Positions 35,442 through 44,100 of a DNA stretch of 64,000 nt are shown one piece after another (position 1 is the stretch's first letter; each line of letters starts with the position of its first letter). The notes below the pieces were generated by a model. That model worked only from the letters and a program-made list of their open reading frames with translations, made no database searches and was not told the origin of the DNA. The translations under genes and the position numbers were made by a program. Source of the DNA: Brenneria goodwinii (GTDB taxonomy: Bacteria > Pseudomonadota > Gammaproteobacteria > Enterobacterales > Enterobacteriaceae); the NCBI RefSeq assembly GCF_002291445.1, contig NZ_CP014137.1, positions 3,658,001-3,722,000 on the forward strand, read 5' to 3'.

Positions 35442-38150
35442 ATGACTGAAATGATCAACCAAACGGCAAACCGCCGTCATCAACCGAAAGCGACGGCCGC
35501 ATTCGCCATCGCCCGCGAAGCGCAAAACAGCCTCGATCAAACGCTGGCCAATATGAATACCCATCTTCATGGCCTGACTAACGACGACGTCGTCGATCGC
35601 CAACAGACCTACGGCGAAAACCGGGTAGCGCATGAAAAAGCGCCGCATGCGCTGGTGCAGCTGTTGTCCGCGTTCAATAACCCATTCATCTATGTGCTGA
35701 TGGCGCTGGCCGTCATCAGCTTTGTTACCGATTATTGGCTGCCCAGGCAGCAGGGTGAAGAGACGGAACTGACCGGCGTCATCATCATCCTGGTGATGGT
35801 CAGCCTGAGCGGTCTGCTGCGTTTCTGGCAAGAGTTCCGCACCAACAAAGCGGCGGAAGCCCTGAAGTCAATGGTGCGAACCACCGCAACCGTACTGCGC
35901 CGGAAGACGGAAAACGCCTCGCCGGAACGCCTGGAAATTCCGCTCCAGCAACTGGTGCCGGGCGATATTCTGTTTCTTTCGGCGGGCGATATGGTCCCGG
36001 CCGACGTGCGCCTGATCGAATCACGCGATCTGTTCGTCAGTCAGGCGGTACTGACCGGGGAATCGCTGCCGATTGAAAAATATGACGTTTTCAGCGATAT
36101 CCACGCCAAATCCAGTCAGCCGGAAAGCGGCGGCGAACATGACCTACTGTCGCTATCCAACATCTGTCTGATGGGCACCAATGTCTCCAGCGGCACCGCA
36201 ACCGCCGTGGTGGTCGCCACCGGCAACCAAACCTATTTTGGTTCGTTGGCAAAATCCATTGTCGGCACCCGTTCCCAGACCGCGTTCGACCGCGGCGTAA
36301 ACAGCGTCAGCTGGCTGCTGATCCGCTTTATGGTGGTGATGGTGCCGGTGGTGCTGTTGATTAACGGCTTTACCAAAGGCGACTGGATGGAAGCCAGCCT
36401 GTTCGCATTGGCCGTCGCCGTGGGATTAACTCCGGAAATGCTGCCGATGATAGTTTCATCCAACCTGGCAAAGGGCGCCATCGCCATGGCGCGGCGTAAG
36501 GTGGTGGTTAAACGCCTGAACGCTATCCAGAACTTCGGCGCGATGGATGTGCTTTGCACCGATAAAACCGGCACCTTGACGCAGGATCGCATCATTCTTG
36601 AGCATCACCTCAACATCCACGGTCACAACGACGAAGAGGTGTTGCAGCTCGCCTGGCTCAACAGCGCGTACCAAAGCGGTATGAAAAACCTGATGGATAA
36701 CGCAGTTATCTATTTCGGGCGCGATAAACCGGCGCTCGCCGCACTGGGGCGCTATCGCAAAATCGACGAACTGCCATTTGATTTTATCCGCCGCCGCCTG
36801 TCCATCGTGGTGGCGGATGAAAACAACCGTCAGCGTCTGATCTGTAAAGGCGCGGTGGAAGAGATGCTGGCCATTGCCACGCATGTGTCTGAAAACGGGC
36901 AGCGATTTGAGCTGGATGAGCCCCGCCGCGCAGCCTTGCAGGCACTGGCGGAAAATTACAACCAGCAGGGCTTCCGCGTGCTGATGATTGGGGTACGTGA
37001 GTTCGGCGTCGTTGGCGGCACGTTGCCGCTAAGCGCCGACGATGAGCGCGATCTGGTGATCCACGGTCTGTTGACCTTCCTCGATCCGCCGAAGGAAAGC
37101 GCCGCTGGCGCGATCCGCGCGCTGCACGAAAACGGCGTAGCCGTTAAGGTGCTGACCGGCGACAACCCGATTATCACCAGTAAAATCTGCCGCGACGTTG
37201 GCCTGGAACCCGGCGAACCGCTGACGGGGGCGGAGATCGAAACGCTGAGCGACCAACAGTTATCCGTACTGGTGGAGCAACGCACGGTGTTTTCCCGACT
37301 GACGCCGCTGCAAAAATCGCGCGTGCTGAAAGCCTTGCAGGGCAACGATCACACCGTAGGTTTTCTCGGCGACGGCATTAACGACGCGCCGGCGCTGCGC
37401 GATGCCGATATCGGTATTTCTGTGGATACCGGTACCGATATCGCCAAAGAATCGGCCGACATCATCCTGTTGGAGAAGAACCTGATGGTGCTGGAGGAAG
37501 GCGTTATCAAAGGGCGCGAAACCTTCGGCAATATCATCAAATATCTGAACATGACCGCCAGCTCTAATTTCGGCAACGTATTTTCGGTGTTGGTCGCCAG
37601 CGCGTTTATCCCGTTCCTGCCGATGCTGGCGATTCATCTGCTGATTCAAAACCTGATGTACGATATCTCCCAGCTGTCGCTGCCGTGGGACAAAATGGAC
37701 AAAGAGTTTTTGCGTAAACCGCGTAAGTGGGATGCCAAAAACATCGGCCGCTTCATGTTATGGATCGGACCGACATCGTCTATTTTCGACATCACCACCT
37801 ATGCGCTGATGTGGTTCGTGTTCGCAGCCAATAGCGTGGAGCATCAGGCGCTGTTCCAGTCCGGCTGGTTTATTGAAGGGTTGCTGTCGCAAACGCTGGT
37901 GGTGCATATGTTGCGCACCCAGAAAATTCCCTTTATCCAGAGTACGGCGGCGCTTCCGGTAATGCTGATGACCGGCCTGGTGATGGCGCTGGGAATCTAT
38001 ATCCCGTTCTCGCCGTTGGGTACGCTGGTCGGGCTACAGCCATTACCGTGGGAATATTTCCCCTGGCTGGCGGCGACGCTGATTGGCTACTGCACCGTCG
38101 CGCAACTGGTGAAACGCGCCTATATCCGCCGCTTCGGCCAGTGGTTCTAA
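35442..38150 (+). CDS. mgtA: Magnesium-transporting P-type ATPase MgtA
   Basis: A 902-residue P3B-type ATPase that imports Mg2+ across the inner membrane. It has the phosphorylation motif CTDKTGTLTQD, TGES in QAVLTGESLPIEK, the hinge GDGINDAPALRDADIGIS, and the transmembrane segment FALAVAVGLTPEMLPMIV. Length matches MgtA (898 aa in E. coli). The ATG at 35442 follows a GAGATGATCAA segment; the frame is open further up to a GTG at 35397. Expression is probably set by the leader ORF upstream and PhoP. Confidence 0.94.
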   Translation: MTEMINQTANRRHQPKATAAFAIAREAQNSLDQTLANMNTHLHGLTNDDVVDRQQTYGENRVAHEKAPHALVQLLSAFNNPFIYVLMALAVISFVTDYWLPRQQGEETELTGVIIILVMVSLSGLLRFWQEFRTNKAAEALKSMVRTTATVLRRKTENASPERLEIPLQQLVPGDILFLSAGDMVPADVRLIESRDLFVSQAVLTGESLPIEKYDVFSDIHAKSSQPESGGEHDLLSLSNICLMGTNVSSGTATAVVVATGNQTYFGSLAKSIVGTRSQTAFDRGVNSVSWLLIRFMVVMVPVVLLINGFTKGDWMEASLFALAVAVGLTPEMLPMIVSSNLAKGAIAMARRKVVVKRLNAIQNFGAMDVLCTDKTGTLTQDRIILEHHLNIHGHNDEEVLQLAWLNSAYQSGMKNLMDNAVIYFGRDKPALAALGRYRKIDELPFDFIRRRLSIVVADENNRQRLICKGAVEEMLAIATHVSENGQRFELDEPRRAALQALAENYNQQGFRVLMIGVREFGVVGGTLPLSADDERDLVIHGLLTFLDPPKESAAGAIRALHENGVAVKVLTGDNPIITSKICRDVGLEPGEPLTGAEIETLSDQQLSVLVEQRTVFSRLTPLQKSRVLKALQGNDHTVGFLGDGINDAPALRDADIGISVDTGTDIAKESADIILLEKNLMVLEEGVIKGRETFGNIIKYLNMTASSNFGNVFSVLVASAFIPFLPMLAIHLLIQNLMYDISQLSLPWDKMDKEFLRKPRKWDAKNIGRFMLWIGPTSSIFDITTYALMWFVFAANSVEHQALFQSGWFIEGLLSQTLVVHMLRTQKIPFIQSTAALPVMLMTGLVMALGIYIPFSPLGTLVGLQPLPWEYFPWLAATLIGYCTVAQLVKRAYIRRFGQWF

Positions 38151-38207
38151 CCACATACACTGGCGGGCACATTTTGCCCGCTGCTGATAATAAGGTGGCA
38201 TAAACGT

Positions 38208-38245
38208 AAAAATCCCGGCAACGGTGAACAGAGCCGGGATTTTTT
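38208..38245. terminator. Bidirectional intrinsic terminator
   Basis: AAAAATCCCGGC pairs with GCCGGGATTTTT, with flanking A and T runs on each strand. It serves mgtA on the plus strand and the accessory genes on the minus strand. Confidence 0.9.
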
Positions 38246-38263
38246 TAAAGAAATTATGCTGCG

Positions 38264-39076
38264 TTAACTGGAAAGAACCATTCTTAGCACCGCCGCCGAC
38301 TGCTTTTGAGGTAAAGATAAAATCGACTTATAAAAATGCCGCATTATTTCGCACGCCTTTTTACGATCGACATTCTCAGCCTCCGGTTTAACGACCATCT
38401 GCAGATCATCGCCATATTGTAATTGCATCTGTTGTAAAATCGGTTGTAACGCCTGTTTGGCCGCTTCTATTTCCTGTGCTTTATTCACTGTTCTGGGCGT
38501 AATATAAGAAGCTGCGATTAAGTCATTATCAGCCTGCATACGCTGCTGCATAATTTCTTCGGGTAGTATTCTAATAGGATTAATGCCACCACTTACCGCC
38601 GGGAAAAGGAATTTGAAACAGAAATCGCCCCCATACGCTTGAATTTTTTCTATCTGTATAAGCATGTTATTCATCTGAGCAACGACCTTATCATCAGGAG
38701 CGTAATACAAACGTGATATCAAAAACGATGATATATCCATCTGTATAATATCGATCAGTTCTTGTTCACTTTTCCCTTCACGCTTTAGTCTGACCATTTT
38801 CCCTTGTAGTTGATTATAAAAAACCGGATCAGACTCTTTTATTGTTCGATAAACAGGAAGTTTACTCATGGCCGTTTCGGCCTGTCGTAATTCTTCAGAG
38901 AAGGTTTTACCCGGGAGTAAATAATTTACTCCCCAGAAATTCCACACTGCAATTATCGCAATAAATATAGCGACACCTGATATCTTGCCAATCCACTGCT
39001 TTCGCCTCATGGCGGTAATAAGAACCACAGCGATAACGCCTACAAACCCAGAAATAATGACATGTTGCCAGTTCAT
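38264..39076 (-). CDS. Unknown membrane-anchored protein next to orphan CDI fragments
   Basis: A 270-residue protein I do not recognise. Two hydrophobic helices occur near the N-terminus (about residues 4-22 and 33-52, the second ending NFWGVNYLLPG), followed by a mostly helical, charged soluble part with four or more Cys-free stretches and a final ILSLPQKQSAAVLRMVLSS. It lies 130 bp downstream of a broken CdiA C-terminal fragment on the same strand, the place where an immunity gene normally sits. It may be an orphan immunity protein, but nothing in the sequence proves it. Confidence 0.6.
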   Translation of the reverse strand: MNWQHVIISGFVGVIAVVLITAMRRKQWIGKISGVAIFIAIIAVWNFWGVNYLLPGKTFSEELRQAETAMSKLPVYRTIKESDPVFYNQLQGKMVRLKREGKSEQELIDIIQMDISSFLISRLYYAPDDKVVAQMNNMLIQIEKIQAYGGDFCFKFLFPAVSGGINPIRILPEEIMQQRMQADNDLIAASYITPRTVNKAQEIEAAKQALQPILQQMQLQYGDDLQMVVKPEAENVDRKKACEIMRHFYKSILSLPQKQSAAVLRMVLSS

Positions 39077-39207
39077 TTATCTTCCTTATAACAAAATATT
39101 TTATATATTCTAACCAATTGGCGTTACAGAACAAAATATTAGCCCTTATACGGGCGAAGCTCATTAATGATCCTCGTAACACGGCAAGTGAGGCAATTAA
39201 CGGATCT

Positions 39208-39409
39208 TTAATTCAGCAGCTTCACGCCAGCATACGCACCGGCAATGCCCGCTGCTTCCGTAAATTTGAAGCAGAATCATTGCATTACCGCCCCACCCTT
39301 GTCCCTCGTACAGACCTACCCCATTCGGCATAGTCCCCGTCAGCAGCCAATGCATCCCATATTGCCGCTCTTCTTCCGTTACCGGGTTCAGCACATTTCC
39401 TGCACCATC
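39208..39409 (-). pseudogene. Orphan CdiA C-terminal fragment, frameshifted
   Basis: The minus strand encodes NVLNPVTEEERQYGMHWLLT followed by GTMPNGVGLYEGQG, homologous to the main CdiA at residues 2744-2768. Positions 39327-39400 match 41593-41666 in about 68 of 74 bases, with the last 38 identical. The frame then breaks; a different frame carries AAGIAGAYAGVKLLN and a stop at 39208. It lacks an upstream CdiA part and starts 4 bp after the lipoprotein gene, as orphan toxin modules do. Confidence 0.75.
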
Positions 39410-39412
39410 GTG

Positions 39413-39964
39413 TTACAAGTATTCTTTTTTACCCAACATCGTTCTGTTGTAATGACACTCTTTAATGCTTACAGAAGGTGCTTCCTGGTTTTCCGAGATG
39501 TCATAAATAACAACGTCATTACCTTTAGTTTGAATTTCATAAGTATGCCCATCTTCTGCTGTAAATGAATTTTCAAATGTTCTCCCCAAATCTATGCCAT
39601 ACATACTTTTCTCATCGAAGCGCCACCATATTTTATACACTTGCCCGCTCTGAATAGTATATTCCAGATAACCCCGATTTAAAAAATCCTTAGAAGGAGG
39701 TTCTATCCCATTGACTCTTTTTGAATAACTGGTTTTTATACCCATTACGGCTACTTTTGATGTGAGTCCATATACCCCGTCTGATTTCATGCACCCTTCG
39801 GCAGGTAGCATTTTCTCCAGCCGAAAAGGTGTTGGCTGAAAAGAATTATCAACTCGAATGAAAGCCTTATCACTTCCTTGATAATCAGACATAGAACTAC
39901 TCATATCCACAGAGCATCCAGAGATAAAAAATATAAATATCAAAATAAATGAATTACATTTCAT
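39413..39964 (-). CDS. Lipoprotein, candidate orphan CDI immunity protein
   Basis: A 183-residue protein starts at the ATG (39964) behind GGAGACG. The N-terminus is a lipoprotein signal (MKCNSFILIFIFFISGC), with the lipobox ISG-Cys17. The rest is a soluble, probably beta-rich domain with three further cysteines. The family is not recognised. AT-rich base use differs from neighbouring core genes. Its position between two CdiA C-terminal fragments is that expected of an orphan immunity gene, but this is inference. Confidence 0.65.
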   Translation of the reverse strand: MKCNSFILIFIFFISGCSVDMSSSMSDYQGSDKAFIRVDNSFQPTPFRLEKMLPAEGCMKSDGVYGLTSKVAVMGIKTSYSKRVNGIEPPSKDFLNRGYLEYTIQSGQVYKIWWRFDEKSMYGIDLGRTFENSFTAEDGHTYEIQTKGNDVVIYDISENQEAPSVSIKECHYNRTMLGKKEYL

Positions 39965-40212
39965 ACAACGTCTCCATATTAAAAATAAATTAAACACAAA
40001 ATTATTTATTACCGATTTAGCGTCGAAATTTCTAACAGATATTTGAGTTAATGGATATCCAGGAAACCAATTCCCAGGGAATGTTTTTTTCCTTAGCCAC
40101 TGAATTGGTCACTATGGCCTTACTGACCATGACGTCGGATCGTTAACATCGGCCATGACACGATCCCGACGGTTATATAGCCTTTCAAGAACTTGAGATC
40201 CTTACATCCCGG

Positions 40213-40473
40213 TTATCCAACGAACCGTATAGACAATCCGCCTTTAACATTCCATTTAGTTTCACCACTCAGAACAACCGGAGGGTCTGTCGCCAACATC
40301 TGTTGCAACTCTTCACGGTTTTCCTTATTCAACGCGTCGTACTTACGAATAACCGCATTACAGTCGTCACCAGAAGCTTTGCAAGCCGTCATGTCTTTAT
40401 CACAAGCCCGAGCCTCATCAAAGCTCAGGAAATTATTCTCCATAATAACGCTTGCCGTTGAGAAACCGGCCAT
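40213..40473 (-). pseudogene. Orphan CdiA pre-toxin (VENN-type) fragment
   Basis: An 86-codon frame contains ASVIMENNFLSFDEARACDK, close to the VENN motif (here MENN) and following helix of CdiA pre-toxin domains, then paired Cys residues (DMTACKASGDDC) and the NREELQQML segment typical of that domain. No TPS or FHA region precedes it, and no clear ribosome site. It is a detached CdiA C-terminal piece, probably not expressed alone. Confidence 0.65.
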
Positions 40474-40676
40474 CGAATATTATTTTTATTTTATTATTCA
40501 TTAAGTTAAATATAAATTTCGTCGGTACATTTCGATGCCCGCACAATCCCCTCCGACACGCTACCGCCCCGCCGTGGCCTCCCTGCCTGCAACGGCTACA
40601 TCATAGCAGCATCGATTACCGCTGCCATTAGTCGTTTTAGTACTCAACCCTATCCGCTGACGTAGCTAAAAAAACA

Positions 40677-40788
40677 CATTGCGAACGGCAGAGCACTATC
40701 CGTTACGTCCTCAACGGCGGTAAAAAGCCGCCCCGCCCGTTATCGCGTTGAGCGGGGTAAACTGGTGATCCGCATTGTGACTGAATGA
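40677..40788 (+). pseudogene. SymE-like toxin remnant
   Basis: One frame reads CERQSTIRYVLNGGKKPPRP, like the N-terminal part of SymE-family proteins. The next frame carries YRVERGKLVIRIVTE and a stop at 40788, like their C-terminal end. The middle is deleted and the frames differ, so it is broken. SymE-like genes are often found beside Rhs and CDI loci. It is antisense to the surrounding CDI genes. Confidence 0.55.
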
Positions 40789-40792
40789 CAGA

Positions 40793-40830
40793 TAAAAAAA
40801 TCCCCGGCCTGTTTTAGGAGTCGGGATTCA
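40793..40830 (-). terminator. Intrinsic terminator after cdiI
   Basis: On the minus strand AATCCCGAC pairs (with gaps) with GGCCGGGGATT, followed by seven T residues. It lies 16 bp past the immunity gene and should end the cdiBCAI transcript. Confidence 0.75.
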
Positions 40831-40845
40831 TATATTAATTTGAGT

Positions 40846-41100
40846 TTATGGATCAGTATGCTCTGATTTACGGGCTTTGCGTTCATCTATCTTGGCAAAG
40901 ATCCATGAACCACTACCAGTAGCGACTCCCGCTATTCCACTCATAATTAAAGTCTTAAATATCGCGTCCATACCAATATAAAAATTACCCGCATACACAT
41001 AAGTAATAACTAATCTCAAAACTATTCCCAACAAGAAAAAGCATATAGTCCCATATAAAATGCTTAAGATAAGAAGCGTGAAGGTTGGTTTTTTACTCAT
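40846..41100 (-). CDS. cdiI: CdiI-type immunity protein, two transmembrane helices
   Basis: An 84-residue protein whose ATG overlaps the cdiA stop by 4 bp. Helix 1 is FTLLILSILYGTICFFLLGIVLRLVITYVYA and helix 2 lies near TLIMSGIAGVATGSGSWIFA, followed by a charged tail (KIDERKARKSEHTDP). CDI immunity genes directly follow cdiA and block the toxin of the same system. Immunity proteins with transmembrane helices are known for membrane-depolarising CDI toxins. No sequence family is recognised; the role comes from position and topology. Confidence 0.7.
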   Translation of the reverse strand: MSKKPTFTLLILSILYGTICFFLLGIVLRLVITYVYAGNFYIGMDAIFKTLIMSGIAGVATGSGSWIFAKIDERKARKSEHTDP

Positions 41101-44100
41101 TTCTTATCTCCCTTCTGGTTAATGGCATCTGAAGTTGCATCTCCCACGACTTCAGATGTAAAGGTACTACCTATCTCAGCCCAAAAACCAGACGAGGAGC
41201 CTAATGCAGGTCTAAGTAAATCAGGTGCATATTTACCCACTAATCCCCCACTCCACGCTCCCACGCCTGCACCAATAATTGCCCCCTTATCCGCCCCATC
41301 CGTAAATACCGCGCCTCCCATCGCTATACCGACGTTCGGCAAAATATTACGCCCCGGAGCTAACCCGCCAGTAACTAACGCCGCCGTGGTACTCCAATAA
41401 TCATAGGTCTTGTTTTCATTACCCGGCTGGCTCAGGTCATACCATTGATACGCGGCATTCGCGCCGCCACTCAGCGCGGAACTTACCGCCACTTTGCCTA
41501 TTGACGCCGCCGGCCCCAGATACCACGCACCGGCTATCAGTACGCCGTTCGTATAGCCGTCCACTATCGCTTTGGAAATGTCCTGCCCTTCCGGCATCGT
41601 CCCCGTCAGCAGTTTATGCATCGCATACTGCCGCTCTTCTTCCGTTACCGGGTTCAGCACATTTCCTTCCTCGTCCGTCAGGTTGGTATTGGTATACAGC
41701 GATGACACCGACTGACCGTAATCCTGCAATCCTTGCGGCATACTATCCGGGCTAAAGAAATTATTGTCGATCGTCGTCTTCCCTGACTGGGCGCCGGCCA
41801 GGGCGGATGCGGAGCTGTCTCCCACCAGTCCGCCTGCCAACCCTGAGGCCAGCGTCGCCAGCGCCGATATCGTCTGTTTCTCTTCCTCGCTCAGTTCACC
41901 GACCTTTTTACCATACGCTTCGGTCGCTATCATCCCCATCAGCTCGCCGGTCGCCGCGCCTGCCGCCGCTGTCGCGCCATCCTTGCCCTGCATCGCCGCC
42001 AGCGCCGCGTTCACTGTCGCGTGCGCCAGTACCCGCCCGGCCATATTATCTTCCGGTATTGTCTGAGCGATGACATTGGCCACATAAGGCGCCACGCCAC
42101 CGGCAATTGCCGCCTGCATATCTCCCCCGGCCAGCCCCTGCACCGCCGCCGTCGCCGCCTGTATCGCCCGCTGGACCGCGCTGCCGGTGCCATATTTCTG
42201 CATTTCGGTTTTGTAGGTATCCGTTTCTCGCAGTTGCTCGGCGGTATAATTCGGGTGTTGCGCTTTCGCTTTGTTTGTCGCCTGAATTTGCCCTTCCGTG
42301 CGCGCGATATCCGCCACCTGATTGCCGATTTCGCCTATCAGTTGCGCCTGTTGCAGCCGGTTTTGCTCTTTCTCCTTGTCGAATATCGGCGATAGCGTCT
42401 GGTTGGCGTGCTCCACATCACGGCTCAGATCCGCCACATCCTGCGTCTGCCTGTTCGGGTCGCGAAGGGTTATCGTGCCTGCGGATACCGCCGCACGGGT
42501 GGTGCCGCTGTCATGACCTTCACTATCCGACCCCACCAGCAGACCATTCGCCATATTGCCCGCGAACTGACTGCCGATGCTGCCGCCGGTGCTTATGCCG
42601 ATGCTCTGATGCTCTACCTTATAGTCCGCCTGATTATGGATATCGCCAAAGCCCAGCGTACCGGTATCGAGCCGGTTTTTGTCCGGCGTGGCGGTCGAAC
42701 CGATGACCGCGCCGTTGAGCTGGGTATGTTCGCCCACCGTCACGTCAAAGCCGCCCTTACCGGCGAAAATGCCCGTTTGCTCAACCACCGAATCGTAGTT
42801 GCTGTGCATCTTGTCCCTGCTCAGGTTGACGCTCGCCGAGCCGCTCATCGAGCCAAAGGTGAAGCTGCCGCCGGCGCTGGCGTTCTGCTGTTTCGCGTCG
42901 TAGCGGTCGCTGTCCTGCTCCGAGGTCATCGTCAGGTTGCGCCCCACCTCCGCTTTCACCGTCTCGCCGCTGACCTGCGCGCCGGTGAGCGTGGTATCGC
43001 GCCCGCTGAGTATCGTGACCTGGCGTCCCGCATCCACCGTGGTTTCGGTATGGGTGGTGCCGTTGCCGCTCTCGCTGCCTTTGCCCTTGTTGACGCTGGC
43101 GGAGACGCTGATGCCCCAGCCGCCGGAACCGACGCCAATGCCCACGCCGACGCTGCCGCCGCTGCTTTCGTTTTTGCCCTCAAGCTGTTGGGTGTTCTCC
43201 GCCGAAAGCAGGTTGAGGTCGCGATTGGCGGCAAGCAGCACGTTGTTCCCCGCCTTAAGCTGGCTGCCTTGTAGCGTCAGGTCGCCGTCCTGGCCTTGCG
43301 CGCCGGAACCGGTCGCGCTAATGCTGAGATCGTTGCCCGCCGTCAGGCTGCTGCCCTGCGCGGTGTTCTGCTCGCTGCGCTGCGTTGATTTCGATGACTG
43401 GCTGCCGTAAGAGAGGCTGACGCCCACGGTATTATTGTTTGCCGCATCCCCGCCTTGCGCCGCGTCCAAACGCGCCGCCTGTGCCGCCTGCACGCCGCTC
43501 AGCGTCGCCTTCACTCCTTGCAGCGCTTTCAGGCGGTCATTATCGGTGTCTCTGGCGCTCTGCGCCGTCGACACGGCGGTATTCAACGCGCTGCCCGCCA
43601 TACCGGAGAGCGCCAGCGTCAGGCCCGACGTTTTCTGCTCCACTTCGTGCGTCTGGCGGCTCTGATTCTGCGCCGCTTCGATGTTGACGTTCTTACCGCT
43701 GAGCGTCATATCATTGCCCGCCACCAGCTCCGAGCCGGTCACGGCGAGGTTGTTGCCCGCTCCCAGCGTCAGATCGCCGTTTACGCTGCCGACCGTGCTG
43801 CCCAACTGCGTCACGTCCTGGCCGGTATCGGTCACTTTCAGGCTTTGCGTGCCGATGCTGAAACCAATGCCGCCGGAGCTCATCAGACCGGATTTTTTCT
43901 CCTGTTTCTCATGCTGTTCGTTATTACGTTCGCTCATACCGCCGACGGTCAGATCGTTGCCCGCCAGCAGAGACACGTCGCCGCTGCCCGCCACGCTGCT
44001 GCCCAGCACGGCAAGGTCGTTGCCCGCTTTGATGTCAACCTTATCGCCGCTGAGCTCGCTGCCCTGTACCGTCTGGCGGGAGACGACGTCATGCGTACGG

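Noticed and set aside
40051..40146. 31-codon plus-strand ORF near the orphan fragments
   Set aside because: No ribosome site and no similarity I recognise.
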